Source of the DNA: Isosphaeraceae bacterium
Lineage (GTDB): Bacteria; Planctomycetota; Planctomycetia; Isosphaerales; Isosphaeraceae
Reading direction: 5' to 3'
DNA length: 45,529 bases
NCBI GenBank assembly: GCA_025356435.1
Contig: JANXSY010000076.1
Span: 1 to 45,529 of the forward strand
Shown here: positions 15,970 through 25,066 of the stretch, one piece after another
Layout: the number at the start of each line of letters is the position of its first letter
How positions within the stretch are numbered: the first letter of the stretch is position 1
Notes under the pieces: model-generated
The model's input: the letters and a program-made list of their open reading frames with translations, nothing else
Databases searched by the model: none
What the model was told of the DNA's origin: nothing
Position numbers and translations under genes: made by a program

Positions 15970-16842
15970 TTACGATGCGACGGTCCCTCCTCCGTTTTGG
16001 CCCTCGAATCTGCGCCGATTCTCGCGACCAAGGTTCCACCAGGCCGAAAGTCGGGCTTCATCTCCGGCTTCGAGGGCCGCGCGGAACCCGGCGAGAGAGC
16101 GGTCGTAGGCGTCGAGTGCGTCAAGGATCGCGTCGCGATTCTCAAGAAAGATCGGCGTCCAGAGCGCGGCGTCGGCGGCGGCGACGCGGGTCACGTCGCG
16201 GTACGCACCGGCGGCGAGCGGGACGAGATCGGGACCGACGAGCGCCGCCAGGGCCGCCGCGAGGGCGTGGGGCAGATGACTGGTCCGGGCGAGCCGGTCG
16301 TCGTGGGTGGCGGGATCGATCTCGATGAGGCGCGAACCCAGCGACGACCAGAAGTCGCGGGCGCGGTTGAGTAGGGCAGGGGGCGTCTGCTCGGTCGGGG
16401 TCAGCACGCAGACACGTCCGGCGAAGAGATCGGCGCGGGCATTCGCAACGCCCGACCGCTCCGACCCGGCGATCGGGTGCGCGGCCACGAATTTCCCTCT
16501 GGCCAACGAATCGGCCTCGACCTCTCGAACAATCTTTCGCTTCGTGCTGCCGGCGTCGGTGATAAGGGCCGAGGGCGGCGAGGCCCGGGCCGCCTCGATG
16601 ATGTCCGAAGCAATCCGATCGACGGGCGTGCAGACGACGACGATCTCGGCCTCGGCGACCCCGCGAGCGATTTCGGTCGTGGCGACATCGATCGCGCCGA
16701 GATGCTGCGCTTCAGCGAGCCGCGCGGCGTCTCGGCCGATCCCGACCACACGCCTCGCCAGCCCATGTTCACGGAGCGCCTGCCCGATCGAGCCGCCGAT
16801 CAGACCAACCCCGACGATCGCCACCGTGCCAAATCGCTCCAA
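15970..16842 (-). CDS. tyrA: Prephenate dehydrogenase
   Basis: 290 residues. The Rossmann motif VAIVGVGLIGGSIGQAL (residues 7-23) binds NAD(P). CTPVDRI, DAGSTKRKIVREVE and AAHPIAGSERSGV are the TyrA signatures around the prephenate site, and SHLPHALAAALA starts the helical dimerisation half. It oxidatively decarboxylates prephenate (or arogenate) towards tyrosine. No ACT domain is fused, so feedback control by tyrosine is not evident. It is transcribed ahead of purL with a 140-bp gap. The ATG at 16842 gives the expected N-terminus. Confidence 0.93.
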   Translation of the reverse strand: MERFGTVAIVGVGLIGGSIGQALREHGLARRVVGIGRDAARLAEAQHLGAIDVATTEIARGVAEAEIVVVCTPVDRIASDIIEAARASPPSALITDAGSTKRKIVREVEADSLARGKFVAAHPIAGSERSGVANARADLFAGRVCVLTPTEQTPPALLNRARDFWSSLGSRLIEIDPATHDDRLARTSHLPHALAAALAALVGPDLVPLAAGAYRDVTRVAAADAALWTPIFLENRDAILDALDAYDRSLAGFRAALEAGDEARLSAWWNLGRENRRRFEGQNGGGTVAS

Positions 16843-17018
16843 CCTCGCAGCCCTCGCCTGGCGTAATTCGATCCCGTTCAGGCCGCTGAGTGTAACAGCC
16901 CCAGTTCGGGAAGACGAGGCGGCGCTGTCGGCTGTCGTCTTGATCCTGTGAAACTCGAAACTACTCTGACGGGCTCAATCCCTGAAGGTCGGCGTTCGCG
17001 CACGGAGGAGTCGGGTTC

Positions 17019-18314
17019 ATGGCGGAGTGCCCAGAGGTTCAAGACGTGTCGACCGGTGTGCGGCCCGATGTCGGGATTAAAGAGCTGCTTGCGGTCTTCG
17101 GTTCGGCGTTGGCGTTCGTGGTGCTTACGCGGCTCCCATTCGCGCGTCCCGAGCCGTTCGAGTGGGATGAGATCGGTTATATCGAGATGATCGGACAGTA
17201 TCGTCTGCCGATGCATCACACACTGTTTCTCGGCCTGGTTCGGGTCATCGGGCAGTGGATCGGCGACATTTACGGCGGCTTTGTCGTCCTCGATATGGGC
17301 ATGAGCGTCCTGGCGTTGGCCAGCGTCTGGTGGTGGCTCCGCTCCGTCGTCCGGCCGAATACGGCCGTCGCGGCGACGGCCGTTCTCGCCGTCGCGCCGA
17401 CGTTCTGGACCTACGGGGCGATGGCCGGCAATTACACCGCGATTCCGCTCGTCGGGGCCTTCCTGCTCGGCGTCGTGGTGCGGACCTGGCGCGATCCGAA
17501 GCCCTGGCATCCCTATGCGGCAGCGGCGATCCTGGCGTTCGGCGCGGGCTATCGTCAAGACATCGGCACCTTCTGGTCTCCCGTCTTCCTCGTCATCCTC
17601 TGGCGACATCGCTGGAAGGCCGCAATCGGCCCGGCCGCGCTTTTCGTCGGGTTGAACTTCGCCTGGTTCCTGCCGATGCTGGCCGAGGTCGGCGGCTGGA
17701 CCCGCTATCGCGAGGCGAGTAAAGAATTCGCCCACACCGCAGGCTACATGAACTCGGTGTTCTATCTCGGATTGGTCGACGCCTCGGCGCGATACGTCGT
17801 CAAGCTCGGCCTCGCGACGCTCTGGACGTTTGGCCTCGCCTTGCTGGCAGTCCCCTTTGGCGTAGCGAGGCTATTCCGGGGAAGGCGTGACTGGCTCTTG
17901 CCGGCGATCTTGCTCCTGAGCGTCCTGCCTGCGCTCGCGTTTCATCTGACGATCCACTTCGGCGTGCCGGGCTACGTCTTCCATTACGTCCCGGCGTTGA
18001 TCGCGCTCGTGGCCATTGGCGTGGGCAAGGCTTCGGAAGCTGGATCAGTCAGACGTGATCGAGCGCCAGCCCGGCTCCTCGCGGTCGCCGCGATCTCGGC
18101 GGCAGTCTTCCTCGGATATACCCCCGATTACGGACAGCCCGGCGCGAGAGGCAGCTTTGACCTCTCGATTGGCCGATGCACCCGCGTCGGGCTTGTCACG
18201 CGCCCGCCCGACCGGCTCCCGTCGGTCTGGAGGACGGCGAACTCGGTCTCGATCAAGAAGCCGATCCCCCGGTTCTCCGAGGAACGGGTTGTGCCCTCGA
18301 ATCGAGTGAACTGA
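17019..18314 (+). CDS. Polytopic membrane protein, GT-C glycosyltransferase-like
   Basis: 431 residues with about nine or ten membrane helices (for example LLAVFGSALAFVVLTRL, AVAATAVLAVAPTFW, PALIALVAIGVG). The first extracytoplasmic loop holds the acidic motif EPFEWDEIGYIEM. This resembles the Asp/Glu-containing loop of GT-C enzymes such as ArnT/PMT-like glycosyltransferases that use lipid-linked sugars. Loop motif GAGYRQDIGTFWSP is also conserved-looking. The C-terminal 60 residues are soluble. GGAGGAG at 17004-17010, 8 nt before the ATG, fixes the start. It diverges from tyrA and converges with the kinase gene (17-bp gap). Substrate unknown. Confidence 0.75.
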   Translation: MAECPEVQDVSTGVRPDVGIKELLAVFGSALAFVVLTRLPFARPEPFEWDEIGYIEMIGQYRLPMHHTLFLGLVRVIGQWIGDIYGGFVVLDMGMSVLALASVWWWLRSVVRPNTAVAATAVLAVAPTFWTYGAMAGNYTAIPLVGAFLLGVVVRTWRDPKPWHPYAAAAILAFGAGYRQDIGTFWSPVFLVILWRHRWKAAIGPAALFVGLNFAWFLPMLAEVGGWTRYREASKEFAHTAGYMNSVFYLGLVDASARYVVKLGLATLWTFGLALLAVPFGVARLFRGRRDWLLPAILLLSVLPALAFHLTIHFGVPGYVFHYVPALIALVAIGVGKASEAGSVRRDRAPARLLAVAAISAAVFLGYTPDYGQPGARGSFDLSIGRCTRVGLVTRPPDRLPSVWRTANSVSIKKPIPRFSEERVVPSNRVN

Positions 18315-18331
18315 GCCGACCCTAGCCTAGG

Positions 18332-19612
18332 TCAGGGCGTCCCGACGAACGCCTGGAGCGCTGCCGCCATCGCGGCGGCGGACTTCCATCGCATTGAGGG
18401 GTGCTTTTCGAGTGCCTTGCGGATGATCTTGTCGAAACCCTCGGGAACGTCGGGCCGGTGGGCGCGGAGGGGCACGGCCGGGTGTTCGAGGATCATTACG
18501 TAGGAGTCGGCGCGGTTGGGGTCGAAGTTGAAGAACGGATACTGGCCCGACATCAGATAGTAAAGGGTCGCCCCGGCGCTGTAGATGTCGGCGGGCTCTT
18601 TGGCCTCGCGAAAGTCGCGAATGTGGTCGGGGGAGATGAATCCGCTCGACCCGCCGATGTCCCCTTGGTGGGTCAGCCCGGCGAATCCCGCGTTGTCGCG
18701 GAAGCTCTTGGCGAGGCCGAAGTCGGAAAGTTTGACTTTAGGGTGGTTGGGCTGGCCCATCACCAGCAGGTTCGACGGCTTGACATCGCGATGGACGTAT
18801 CCGTTCTCGTGCGCGTGATTGAGCGCGGAGAGGAGCTGAACGCCTATGCTGGCCCCGGCGGAGACCGACAGCGGCCCTGAGAGCGAACTGACCCAAGCCA
18901 GCGCGTTCTTGCCGTCGACGTATTCCATGATGAGCTGATACTGCCCGTCGAGGTCGAAGACGTCGTAAAACTCAACGATCTTTGGGTATTTGAGATGCTT
19001 GAGCACGTCGAGCTCGCGCTCAAACCGCAGCTTGGCCCGCTCGCTCGCGGCGACCGAGGGCGTCATCATCTTGATCGCAACCGGCTTGTTCGACGGCAGG
19101 TGATGCGCGAGATAGACCGAGCCCATGCCGCCGCTGCCGATCTGGCGGTCGATGAGATAGTCGGGGTGGGTCCGGGGATAGTCCTTGCGGTGAGCCTGGC
19201 AGGCCGGGCAGAGCCACGAGACTGGCCCGGCCTCGCCGAACCCGCTGACCCAGAACTCGATCGGAGCGACTGCGCCGCAGCCCATGCAACGGACCTTCGC
19301 GGCCTCGCCCGACGACTCCTCGACGTGGATCACGAACGAACTGCCCCCAGCGCTGATCTGGTCGCCGTTGCGGAGCTTGACGGTTTCGACCCGCAGACCG
19401 TTCACCTTCGTCCCGTTCGTGCTGCCGAGGTCACGCAAGAGGCAGGCCGGTGGGTTGAACTCGATCAAGAAGTGATTCCGCGACAGGAAGCCGTCGTCAG
19501 GGACAGAGAATTGGACCTGCGACGACCGGCCGACGACAAAGGTGTCGTGCCGGTCGAAGTGGTAGACCTTTCCCGCGTGCGGCCCTGATGTGACCTCGAG
19601 ATCGACTTTCAT
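18332..19612 (-). CDS. FHA / zinc-ribbon / serine-threonine protein kinase
   Basis: 426 residues in three modules. The FHA domain (1-96) has VVGRSS, SRNHFLI and GSTNGTKVNG, the phosphothreonine-binding loops. A treble-clef-like ribbon has Cys109-x2-Cys112 and Cys135-x2-Cys138. The kinase (152-424) has IGSGGMGSVY (158-167), Lys181 (VAIK), HRD 274-276 (VHRDVKPSN), DFG 297-299 and a SSGFISPDHI activation segment. All catalytic residues are present. There is no transmembrane segment, so it is cytosolic, unlike PknB-type receptors. FHA and kinase on one chain suggest autophosphorylation-dependent recruitment. Putative -10 TAGAAT lies upstream on the minus strand (19659-19664). Confidence 0.93.
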   Translation of the reverse strand: MKVDLEVTSGPHAGKVYHFDRHDTFVVGRSSQVQFSVPDDGFLSRNHFLIEFNPPACLLRDLGSTNGTKVNGLRVETVKLRNGDQISAGGSSFVIHVEESSGEAAKVRCMGCGAVAPIEFWVSGFGEAGPVSWLCPACQAHRKDYPRTHPDYLIDRQIGSGGMGSVYLAHHLPSNKPVAIKMMTPSVAASERAKLRFERELDVLKHLKYPKIVEFYDVFDLDGQYQLIMEYVDGKNALAWVSSLSGPLSVSAGASIGVQLLSALNHAHENGYVHRDVKPSNLLVMGQPNHPKVKLSDFGLAKSFRDNAGFAGLTHQGDIGGSSGFISPDHIRDFREAKEPADIYSAGATLYYLMSGQYPFFNFDPNRADSYVMILEHPAVPLRAHRPDVPEGFDKIIRKALEKHPSMRWKSAAAMAAALQAFVGTP

Positions 19613-19711
19613 CCCATGCTCCGGGGAGCCGCTTCGACGAAGCCGACGACTCTTCTTATTCTATCCGGAACGATCGACCGAGTCGAAAGAAGATGCGGAG
19701 GTTCTTCCCTA

Positions 19712-21388
19712 TCAAGGCGAATCCAACCGCGCGGCGAGCCGTTCGGCGGCCAGCTCCTGCAGGCGACGGAGGTCTCGCTTGCCCACGCCCAAGCTTGGGA
19801 GTTCGTCGACTTCGAAGAAGTCGCGCGCCGAAGGAATCCAGAGCTTCGGCATCGTACCCGAAGTGAGCGACTGATAGACATCCTCAACGGGCTTGCCGAA
19901 GTCAGTATAGAGGACCACCAGCCGTTCGCCCCGCTTCGTGTCGGGAACCACGGTCACGGCGACCGCGTCGGCCCCCACGCCGGAGGCCTCCTGGATCGCC
20001 GATTCGACGCCGTCGAGCGGCACCATCTCGCCGCCGATCTTGGCGAACCGGCTCAGCCGGCCGGTGATCTTGAGAAACCCGTCGGGGTCGAGATAGCCGA
20101 GGTCGCCGGTGCAATACCAGCCGTCTTTCATGACCTTCGCGGTCGCCTCAGGCCGATTCAGGTAGCCCTGCATCACTTGCGGACCCTTGACCCAGATCAT
20201 CCCCACAGAGCCGCGCGGGAGGTCGGCCTCGGTGTCGGGGTCGGTTGTCTTGACGGCGGTGCCGGGCAGAGGCATCCCGACCGTCCCGAGGCGATTCCCG
20301 TAGACGGTCCGCCCGTCTCGCGTAGTCATGTCGGTCAGCGTATTAACCGAAACGACCGGGGACAGTTCGGTCGTGCCATAGCCCTCCATCGGGTCTCGGC
20401 CAACCTTCTCGCGGATCAGGGCCGACACCTCGGGCTTGAGCCGTTCCGATCCGAGCAGGATGTGGATCAGCGAGCCGAGCTGGCCAGGCTTCGACCGTTC
20501 GCAATAGCTTCGCATGAACGTTGGAGAGCTGGCGACCATCGTCACGCCGTGCGTCTCGATCAGGTCGGCGATAATCCGGTAGTCGAGCGGGCTGTGGTGG
20601 TAGATCACTCGCTTGCCGAGCAGGAGCACGGTCCAGATCGCCACGGTATAGCCGAAGGTGTGGAAGAACGGCAGGATGCCGAGCACAACCTCTTCGGGCA
20701 GGAGGTCGAGGTGGGTGTCCATCTGGTGGACGTTGGAAAGAATGTTCGAGTGCGTAAGGACCACCCCCTTGGGGTCTCCGGTCGATCCCGAGGTGAAGAT
20801 CACCGTCGCGGCCTCGCTAAGCTTCGGTCCGAAGCCGGGTCGAACTCGCGTCAGCAACGCGAGGGGCGCGAACTTGGCCATCGCGGCCGACCAGAGCTTG
20901 TCGGCGAGCGTGACCGTCTTCGCGAGGTCTTCGAGATAGATCAGCTCACCCGTTGGCTTGTAGCCGATCTTGTCGAGGAGCTTGGGCGTCGTGACGATAT
21001 GCCGGATGCCGCACTGCGAGATCGACGAGTCGATGACGGTCTTGCTGGCGGAGTAGTTCAGGTTGACCGCGACCTTGCCGAGCATCGCCACCGCGATATT
21101 CGCCACGGCCGCCGCAGCCCCCGGGGGCACGAGCAGTCCGACATAGGTCTCGTTCCCGAGAGTCCGCTTGAGGAGCCTGGTGAGGACCAAGGCCCGGATC
21201 AGGGTCTGACCGTAGGTGAGGTTCGCCCCGAGGCTGTCGATGATCGCGGTCTTGCCGGGCTGCCGTCTCGCGACTCCCAGGAACCCGGCGGACAGCGATC
21301 GCCAGCCGGCCGGCAGGGGGAGCAGGGGACGCTCGGGTATCGACAGATCGACCTGTTCCTCCCGCGAGGTGGGGGTCTGAACGCTCAT
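19712..21388 (-). CDS. AMP-forming acyl-CoA/acyl-ACP synthetase
   Basis: 558 residues of the ANL adenylating superfamily. The phosphate-binding loop is TVIFTSGSTGDPKGVVLTH, the adenine motif YGTTELSPVV, the ribose aspartate is in DGWYCTGDLGYLDPDGFLK, and the C-terminal catalytic lysine is Lys537 (LGVGKRDL). Substrate is probably a long-chain fatty acid: the domain resembles the synthetase half of Aas, but the acyltransferase half is absent. There is no signal peptide. It lies 99 bp upstream of the FHA-kinase gene on the same strand; a functional link is not implied by the sequence. Confidence 0.88.
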   Translation of the reverse strand: MSVQTPTSREEQVDLSIPERPLLPLPAGWRSLSAGFLGVARRQPGKTAIIDSLGANLTYGQTLIRALVLTRLLKRTLGNETYVGLLVPPGAAAAVANIAVAMLGKVAVNLNYSASKTVIDSSISQCGIRHIVTTPKLLDKIGYKPTGELIYLEDLAKTVTLADKLWSAAMAKFAPLALLTRVRPGFGPKLSEAATVIFTSGSTGDPKGVVLTHSNILSNVHQMDTHLDLLPEEVVLGILPFFHTFGYTVAIWTVLLLGKRVIYHHSPLDYRIIADLIETHGVTMVASSPTFMRSYCERSKPGQLGSLIHILLGSERLKPEVSALIREKVGRDPMEGYGTTELSPVVSVNTLTDMTTRDGRTVYGNRLGTVGMPLPGTAVKTTDPDTEADLPRGSVGMIWVKGPQVMQGYLNRPEATAKVMKDGWYCTGDLGYLDPDGFLKITGRLSRFAKIGGEMVPLDGVESAIQEASGVGADAVAVTVVPDTKRGERLVVLYTDFGKPVEDVYQSLTSGTMPKLWIPSARDFFEVDELPSLGVGKRDLRRLQELAAERLAARLDSP

Positions 21389-21520
21389 CGAATGATCCTC
21401 TCACGGTCGTCGCGGGGTAGGATGTGCAGACCTGCGGAACCGACCGTACTCTAAGCGAACAGGCAGGGTGCGGCAACGGATCGTCGCGGCCCCTGCCCGG
21501 CCGAACGAACGGACTCCCAC

Positions 21521-22063
21521 TCACTGCCCCGGGACGATCGTCGTCGCGAGCATCCTGGCAAGGCGGGAATAGCGTGCGGCCCCGTCGGCTGTCGGTTCCC
21601 AGCGATCCTCTCGGGCGACTTGCTCGTGAAGTTGGCGGAGGCGTTCGAAGAGCAGGAGCGTCGGTCCCGAAAGAAGGCCTTGCTCGGCCAACGCCTTCGT
21701 CGTTTCGACTCCTGACGTCCCGGCAAGTCGATCGACTCTCGCGGAGAGCATCACCCAGGCGTCAGAGATCGCGGCCCGAGGCGAGCGAGGGGCCGGGTCC
21801 GGCGCACCGTTCAGCTCGTGGAAGACCCGTTTCGACTCGACGGCCGGGGGGGCGAGGTCTTCTGTCTCGCGGAGGGCTCGCTCGAACCGGGCCTCCACGT
21901 CGCGGACCTTGAGGTGGACGAGGCGTTCCAGGAGCTGGCGGACCTCGCTCCGGAACATCGCCGCGATCAGGATCGTGGTCGCGGGCCAGGTGATCGCCTG
22001 GATCAGCATTGAGGCCCAGCCGAACGGGGTGGTCGGTAGGAATTGAGAGAGGAACCAGTTCAA
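21521..22063 (-). CDS. Membrane-anchored protein of unknown function
   Basis: 180 residues. One N-terminal hydrophobic helix (FGWASMLIQAITWPATTILIAAMF) is followed by a cytoplasmic charged helical part (RSEVRQLLERLVHLKVRDVEARFERALRE), probably a coiled coil. A C-terminal helical domain (SPRAAISDAWVMLSARVDRL ... LLLFERLRQLHEQV) loosely recalls DUF4145-type domains. I do not recognise it with certainty. It lies between a TPR protein gene and the acyl ligase gene on the same strand. Confidence 0.65.
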   Translation of the reverse strand: MNWFLSQFLPTTPFGWASMLIQAITWPATTILIAAMFRSEVRQLLERLVHLKVRDVEARFERALRETEDLAPPAVESKRVFHELNGAPDPAPRSPRAAISDAWVMLSARVDRLAGTSGVETTKALAEQGLLSGPTLLLFERLRQLHEQVAREDRWEPTADGAARYSRLARMLATTIVPGQ

Positions 22064-22203
22064 CGGAGTTGCCCTCGGACGTGGGACGATAACGGGTCAA
22101 TGCGACCGGCTCCTCCGACGTTCGAGGGTGGATATGCACCCTGCCTCCGACTAGGACTATCGGAATTTGGGGCAGGCGCGGACACCGATTCGTCGAGACG
22201 ACG

Positions 22204-24114
22204 TCAACTCCCGCCGTCCCAGGCGAGTCTGAGGGGCGAGCCGTCGAGGTCGACCGTCCATGCGCTGGCGTCACCGGGCTTCCGGGCGGCCATGAATGCT
22301 GGGATCGCGCGGAGACAGGCTTCGAGCAGGTCGATCTCCGAGAGGGTCAGCGGCCTCATACTCATCCCTCGTTCCTTGAAGAAGAACGTCGGGTAGGCTT
22401 CAGGACCGGCGATGGCCCACCCGTGTTCGCGGATCGCGAGCAGGTCGGCCTCGCTGGTGTCGCGTTCCGGGTCGAACGTGAGGCTCATGGCCTCCGTCTC
22501 CAGGGCGCTCTTCTTGTCGCCCATGCGTCCGGTCAAGAGTCGCTTCAGGAGACGAATGTCGTTGTAGAGGGCCAAGCCCAGCGTCATTCCCATCTGCCCC
22601 ATGACGACGGCATACCAGGGGCCGCCCTGGACGGCGGGGCCGTCGACGCGGATCGGGTTGTCGCTCGGGGCCGATTTCCACGGGGCCGCGCGGTAGAACT
22701 CGGCCGCCGCCTCATAGAACTGGCCGGCCCGGTCAGGCGTGACCCCCGGGATATCGAGGAGACTCGGCTCCTTGGCCTGATCGAGGTGCTCTGTGAGGTC
22801 GGCGAAGAGGGCGTTGATGAAATCGAGTTCGTCCGCCCTGACGCACTCAATACCGATCTCTTCGAGGTGGTGCTGGAGTTCGTCCCAGTCGGGGCCAAGT
22901 GGCATTTCCAGCGCCGAAGGACGGTGTGGCTTGCCGGCCGAGGGCTTCTGGATGGCCCTGGCGACAAGGTCCCAGAGCATCCCCGCCGTCGGCGGCTCCA
23001 GTCCCATGTCTTGGGCGAGGACCAGGCCCTTGCTCCGATTGCCGACGATGTGGAAATAGGGCTGGACGAGGGTGCCGTCGTCGGACATCAGTTTCGGCAA
23101 GAGTCGGCTATCCAACTGCCACACGTCGGGTTGTTGCCGCACCTTTGCGAGACGTCCCTTGACCCGATCGTCGGGGGCGGCGGTCCACTCGGGTTCCTTG
23201 AACTTCGGACCGTTCTCCCCAAGCGTCGATTTCACCCAGGTCACCGCCCCGGGCGTCGACTTCCATGCGCTCAGGTGTTCGATCGCATAGATCGCTGCCT
23301 CGGAGGTCTCGCCAGGCGAGTAATATCCGGGAGGCTGGGTGGGGATGATCTTGTCGCCGGTCAGATAGTCTTGGATATGCTCGTTCGTCTGATGGGCCGC
23401 CTGGAGGATCTTGCGACTCGCGGGGGTGTCTCCGCTCAGCCGAAACGCGAGGAGGGCCTTGGTGAAGGCCCACATGGCCGAAACTTCGTCGAATTGTTTC
23501 AGGAGTTTCGCCAGCTCCTCGTCCCTGTCGAGATTCACGAGCCAGGCGGCGAGGGTGTAGCGCAGGCCCTGATTGTCGCCCGGGTTGAGGCGGAGCATGT
23601 CCCTGAGGTGATCGGCCGCCTCCTCGCGACGGCCGAGCGACCAGAGTGTCATCGCCAACCCGGAGCGAGCCCGCATGTAGGGGCGGGTTTCGAGCAGACC
23701 CCAGAAGTGGCCGGCATCATCGCGGAAGGTCTCCGGTCCGATCGCTCGCTCGCCCGCGGCGACACCTTGGACGTAGAGGTCCAGGGCGTCTTGCCGCCCC
23801 TTGGCCTGCTCGGCAAGGAGGACATAGGCGTCGGCGCAGTCGGCCGAGACGGTGAGGGCCTGCTTGGCGAGCTTGGCCCGCTTCTTGGGGTCTGTCTGCC
23901 CGACGGCGTCGTACATGATCTCCTGGGCACGCATCACCGCCGAATCATCACCCGAGGGGGCCAAGGCACCCCACATTGCTCCCTCGATGGCTCGACGATC
24001 ACCGAGCGGCGTGACCGGGTCGGCGGCCGGCTTCGGTCGCGGTCGCCGCGCGGCGGGTTTCTTGGGGGCTGACTTGGGTCGTTTCTCGGGCGAATCGCCC
24101 TTCTTCTTCGCCAT
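22204..24114 (-). CDS. TPR-like repeat protein of unknown function
   Basis: 636 residues, soluble. Residues 1-35 are a Lys/Pro/Arg-rich basic tail (KSAPKKPAARRPRPKP). Residues 55-240 form TPR-like helical pairs (ADAYVLLAEQAKGRQDALDL; LAMTLWSLGRREEAADHLRD; NPGDNQGLRYTLAAWLVNLD). The C-terminal half (300-636) is globular, with PTAGMLWDLVARAIQKPSA and PLTLSEIDLLEACLRAIPAF. It resembles a bacterial TPR family annotated only as hypothetical; a nucleic-acid or ribosome association would fit the basic tail but is not shown. The ATG at 24114 has no clear Shine-Dalgarno. Confidence 0.75.
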   Translation of the reverse strand: MAKKKGDSPEKRPKSAPKKPAARRPRPKPAADPVTPLGDRRAIEGAMWGALAPSGDDSAVMRAQEIMYDAVGQTDPKKRAKLAKQALTVSADCADAYVLLAEQAKGRQDALDLYVQGVAAGERAIGPETFRDDAGHFWGLLETRPYMRARSGLAMTLWSLGRREEAADHLRDMLRLNPGDNQGLRYTLAAWLVNLDRDEELAKLLKQFDEVSAMWAFTKALLAFRLSGDTPASRKILQAAHQTNEHIQDYLTGDKIIPTQPPGYYSPGETSEAAIYAIEHLSAWKSTPGAVTWVKSTLGENGPKFKEPEWTAAPDDRVKGRLAKVRQQPDVWQLDSRLLPKLMSDDGTLVQPYFHIVGNRSKGLVLAQDMGLEPPTAGMLWDLVARAIQKPSAGKPHRPSALEMPLGPDWDELQHHLEEIGIECVRADELDFINALFADLTEHLDQAKEPSLLDIPGVTPDRAGQFYEAAAEFYRAAPWKSAPSDNPIRVDGPAVQGGPWYAVVMGQMGMTLGLALYNDIRLLKRLLTGRMGDKKSALETEAMSLTFDPERDTSEADLLAIREHGWAIAGPEAYPTFFFKERGMSMRPLTLSEIDLLEACLRAIPAFMAARKPGDASAWTVDLDGSPLRLAWDGGS

Positions 24115-24137
24115 GAGACGGCCCTTCGTTTTTCGGT

Positions 24138-24848
24138 GTGATCCGACCTGGGTTCCGCATACAAGATAGAGTACGGGAAGGCGAATCGGGAGGGGTTCTT
24201 GGCCCTTCGTTCGATTTCGCGATTTCGAGAGAAGTGGCCCGATTGTCGCATGAATGTCTGGCCGCGGTCAGCGAAGTTTCCCCCGAACAGACGAGGTCGC
24301 AATCTGTGGACCATCCCGAACCGAACGAACCTCTGGGCTTCCGGATCATCGGCGGCTTCAAGCTGCTCGGCGGCCTGCTCTGCCTCTCGGCCGGGGTCGG
24401 CATGTTCCGCTTGCTCAAGCGGGACGTCGGCGAGGGCCTGGAGAACGCGGTCGCCCTGATGCGGCTTGACCCGCACAGCCACTATCTCCACTCGGCGATT
24501 TCGTGGATCTCGGGCGTTCCCCGGGGCCGACTCAAGGCGGTCGGGTTCGGCACATTCTTCTATGCCGCGCTCTATCTGATCGAGGGGACGGGCCTCGTTT
24601 TGAGACGTCGATGGGCCGGATATCTCACGGTCGTCGCGACGGGTTCGCTGATCCCGCTGGAGGCCTACGAAGTCGTGAAGAAGGTCAATACGATCAAGGT
24701 GATCGTCCTCGTCCTCAATGTCGCGATCGTGGTCTATCTCGTCTGGAAACTCTTTGAAGAGCGAAAGGCCGAACACCTCTCGCGAGAGACGGCGACGCCT
24801 CAACCGACGACGAACGTCAGGCAAGGCACCTCCGCGATGCCCGACTGA
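24138..24848 (+). CDS. DUF2127 membrane protein
   Basis: The DUF2127 domain (from about residue 62) is clear: LGFRIIGGFKLLGGLLCLSAG, MRLDPHSHYLHSAISWISG, FYAALYLIEGTGLVLRRRWA, VATGSLIPLEAYEVV, and IVLVLNVAIVVYLVWKLFE. It has four membrane helices and function is unknown for the whole family. The true start is probably downstream of 24138. The ATG at 24138 would leave only 23 bp to the divergent TPR gene, and residues 1-56 have no family similarity. GTG 24306 (VDHPEPNEPLGF) sits just before the domain, and GTG 24234 is another option. The C-terminal 30 residues are polar. Confidence 0.82.
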   Translation: MIRPGFRIQDRVREGESGGVLGPSFDFAISREVARLSHECLAAVSEVSPEQTRSQSVDHPEPNEPLGFRIIGGFKLLGGLLCLSAGVGMFRLLKRDVGEGLENAVALMRLDPHSHYLHSAISWISGVPRGRLKAVGFGTFFYAALYLIEGTGLVLRRRWAGYLTVVATGSLIPLEAYEVVKKVNTIKVIVLVLNVAIVVYLVWKLFEERKAEHLSRETATPQPTTNVRQGTSAMPD

Positions 24849-24895
24849 GGGTTCGGCCGAGGCTCAGGCTGGGCGTGGCCGTTGAGGTCGATGGC

Positions 24896-25042
24896 TCAGT
24901 CGTCTTTGGCGAGTTGGCGGGCTTTCCAGGTGGCGCGGACGAGGTGGGTGATCCTCGTGCCTCTGCTCTCCAGGGCGAAGGGATTGTCTTTGTAGGGGTT
25001 GCTCCTACAAGAGATCTGCGACTTAGACTTGATCCTAATCAT
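24896..25042 (-). CDS. Candidate small basic protein (48 aa) or gene remnant
   Basis: ATG 25042-25040 opens a 48-codon frame ending at TGA 24898-24896. It starts MIRIKSKSQISC and ends THLVRATWKARQLAKDD. Third codon positions are overwhelmingly G or C from NPYKDNPFALES onward, which is what real genes here show and random frames do not. The product is basic with a C-terminal amphipathic helix. It may be a small protein or the 3' end of a lost gene. No Shine-Dalgarno is obvious. A 7-bp inverted repeat (24990-24996 / 25004-25010) lies inside the frame. Confidence 0.4.
   Translation of the reverse strand: MIRIKSKSQISCRSNPYKDNPFALESRGTRITHLVRATWKARQLAKDD
24990..25010. repeat. Short inverted repeat TTGTAGG ... 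CCTACAA
   Basis: Perfect 7-bp arms (24990-24996 and 25004-25010) around a 7-nt loop. The TGTAGG/CCTACA core is similar to that of some REP-type elements. It lies 57 bp before the small membrane-protein gene at 25067. Confidence 0.4.
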
Positions 25043-25066
25043 CCATCGGAATAGGGGGGATTACCC

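Noticed and set aside
19616..21454. 612-codon plus-strand frame
   Set aside because: It lies antisense to the acyl-CoA/ACP synthetase gene, whose motifs are unmistakable. Long antisense frames are common in this high-GC coding DNA.
22423..24072. 549-codon plus-strand frame
   Set aside because: It is antisense to the TPR protein gene and its residues are low-complexity reverse complements of that gene.
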